Notes under the pieces: model-generated | Databases searched by the model: none | The model's input: only the letters and a program-made list of their open reading frames with translations | What the model was told of the DNA's origin: nothing | Shown here: positions 7,355 through 8,393 of the stretch, in pieces | Numbering within the stretch: the stretch's first letter is position 1 | How the letters are laid out: every line of letters starts with the position of its first letter | NCBI RefSeq assembly: GCF_946480305.1 | Contig: NZ_CAMLJQ010000083.1 | Span: 1 to 8,393, forward strand | Origin: an uncultured Caldimonas sp. | GTDB taxonomy: Bacteria > Pseudomonadota > Gammaproteobacteria > Burkholderiales > Burkholderiaceae | Direction of reading: 5' to 3' | Length of the DNA stretch: 8,393 nt | Position numbers and translations under genes: made by a program

Positions 7355-8323
7355 TCAGTGATGAGCCGGCACGAGGAAGTCCCGGCTGATGCCCATGCCC
7401 AGATCGCCGATGCGATCGAGGAACTGCGTCAGGAAGGCATGCAGGCCCGTCGCGAGGATTTCATCAATGCGACCGTACTGCAAGTCCGACTGCAAGCGGC
7501 CGGCACGCCGGCGCGTCTCGCCGGACTGCTCATTCGCCACCGCCGCCAGGTTGTGCACCACCTCGTTGACGCAGGCCGTTAGCGAGCGCGGCATGTCGGG
7601 CCGCAGGATCAGCAGCTCGGCCACCTTCTCCGGCCGGATCACGCTGCGATACACCTTGCGGTAGACCTCGAAGCCCGACATCGACCGCAGGATGGCCGAC
7701 CAGTGATAGAAGTCGTACTCCTGCTCCTTGTCTGCCCGGGCGTTGGGCGCGCCGAAGAACTCCGGCGTGGTGCCACGGAACTTCACGTCGAGCAGGCGGG
7801 CGGTGTTGTCGGCGCGTTCGAGAAAGGTGCCGATGCGCAGGAAGTGGAAGGCTTCGTCCTGCAACATGGTGCCCAGCGTGACGCCGCGCGACAGGTGCGA
7901 ACGGAACTTGACCCATTCGAACAGCTCCGCCGGGTCGCGCGCGTACTGCCCGCCGCTTGTCATGCGGCGGAACTCGAGCCAGCTCTGGTTGATGGTCTCC
8001 CACACCTCGGTGGTCAGCGTACCGCGCACCGCTCGCGCGTTCTCGCGCGCGGCACCCAGGCAGGTGGAGATGCTGGCCGGGTTGCTTTCGTCACGCACCA
8101 TGTAGTCGATCAGCTCGCGCACCTCCATGCCGTTGCAACGCTGCGTGCCTTCGGCACTCAAGGCGGTGATGCTCAGCATGCCGTTCCACGCATCGTTCGC
8201 TGCCTGCGCCGACTGCGGCAGCAAGCCCGTCTGGTAGTTCACGTCCAGCATGCGGGCGGTGTTCTCCGCGCGCTCCATGTACCGAGCCATCCAGAACAAA
8301 TGATCAGCAGTGCGTGACAGCAT
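7355..8323 (-). CDS. Alpha-E domain protein (DUF403)
   Basis: A 322-residue, almost wholly helical protein of the alpha-E family, about the usual size for a stand-alone member. Two related segments can be seen: LFWMARYMERAENTARMLDV (9-28) and FLRIGTFLERADNTARLLDV (161-180), sharing an ER-A-x-NTAR-x-LDV core, which suggests an internally duplicated helical unit. Between them lies VWETINQSW (107-115), a typical alpha-E motif. The biochemical role of the family is not established; it is nearly always encoded beside or fused to circularly permuted ATP-grasp and transglutaminase proteins and is assumed to be a partner of the ligase. The ATG at 8323 is two bases after the ATP-grasp stop (TGAAGATG) and has a strong GGAGG seven bases upstream, within the end of the previous gene. 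The protein is probably cytoplasmic. The fused alpha-E domain in this window keeps only one clear copy of the ER-x-x-x-TAR motif. Confidence 0.95.
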   Translation of the reverse strand: MLSRTADHLFWMARYMERAENTARMLDVNYQTGLLPQSAQAANDAWNGMLSITALSAEGTQRCNGMEVRELIDYMVRDESNPASISTCLGAARENARAVRGTLTTEVWETINQSWLEFRRMTSGGQYARDPAELFEWVKFRSHLSRGVTLGTMLQDEAFHFLRIGTFLERADNTARLLDVKFRGTTPEFFGAPNARADKEQEYDFYHWSAILRSMSGFEVYRKVYRSVIRPEKVAELLILRPDMPRSLTACVNEVVHNLAAVANEQSGETRRRAGRLQSDLQYGRIDEILATGLHAFLTQFLDRIGDLGMGISRDFLVPAHH

Positions 8324-8325
8324 CT

Positions 8326-8393
8326 TCAGGCCTCCAGTACCCAGGTGTCCTTGGTGCCGCCCCCCTGGCTGCTGTTGACCACCAGCGAGCCCT
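8326..8393 (-). CDS. Circularly permuted ATP-grasp protein, C-terminal 21 residues (runs off right edge)
   Basis: Reading in from the right edge on the minus strand gives the 21-residue tail GSLVVNSSQGGGTKDTWVLE plus a final Ala, then TGA at 8328-8326. This ending is characteristic of circularly permuted ATP-grasp type 2 proteins (DUF404/DUF407). It lines up with residues 466-485 of the ATP-grasp/alpha-E fusion in this window, which share Q-x-G-G-x-x-K-D-x-W-V-L. The stop is two bases before the alpha-E start, the usual gene order for this pair. The protein is a predicted COOH-NH2 ligase using ATP, and presumably the partner of the alpha-E protein. It may be the first gene of the operon, but its start and promoter are outside the window, so completeness cannot be judged. 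Confidence 0.9.
   Translation of the reverse strand, partial: GSLVVNSSQGGGTKDTWVLEA
8331..8336 (-). promoter_or_regulatory. Ribosome binding site of the alpha-E gene
   Basis: TGGAGG on the minus strand, with GGAGG seven bases before the ATG at 8323. It lies inside the last codons of the ATP-grasp gene, so the two genes are tightly coupled, and it confirms the start. Confidence 0.75.

Overview
The window is a high-GC stretch (about two thirds G+C by eye) with the codon and start-site style of a betaproteobacterium, most likely in the Burkholderiales. That placement is an inference from composition and protein style. Every gene I can support lies on the minus strand, so transcription runs from right to left.

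Layout in the direction of transcription: (1) 8393-8326, the last 21 residues of a circularly permuted ATP-grasp protein that enters from the right edge; (2) 8323-7355, a stand-alone alpha-E (DUF403) protein starting 2 nt after that stop; (3) 7324-3971, a 1117-residue fusion of a transglutaminase-like protease to a DUF2126 (glutamine-synthetase-like, putative amidoligase) domain; (4) a 234-nt gap dominated by a ~160-bp imperfect palindrome (3819-3979) that also takes in the last two codons and stop of gene 3; (5) 3736-1289, an 815-residue fusion of circularly permuted ATP-grasp and alpha-E; (6) 1292-405, a 295-residue transglutaminase-like protein whose GTG start overlaps the previous stop (GTGA); (7) 351-1, the start of an unrecognised protein that runs off the left edge. 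Apart from the palindrome gap, spacing is tight (-4 to +53 nt), so this looks like one operon. Its promoter is probably beyond the right edge.

The gene set is a recognised but experimentally poorly understood type of system. Comparative genomics has predicted that ATP-grasp, alpha-E, transglutaminase and DUF2126 proteins act together, with COOH-NH2 ligases forming amide or peptide bonds and transglutaminase-fold enzymes cutting or transferring them, in peptide synthesis or protein tagging. Here the set is present in double dose: two ATP-grasp domains, two alpha-E domains (one pair separate, one pair fused) and two transglutaminase domains, with a single DUF2126 domain. No substrate gene is recognisable in the window; the unknown gene at the left edge is the only candidate accessory partner seen.

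The least explained item is the long palindrome between genes 3 and 5. Its imperfect pairs are one-sided: over 55 paired positions all eight wobble-type pairs are G-T on the plus strand and none are A-C. That is what a folded RNA read from the plus strand, antisense to the operon, would show. It may be a structured RNA or a dispersed palindromic repeat.
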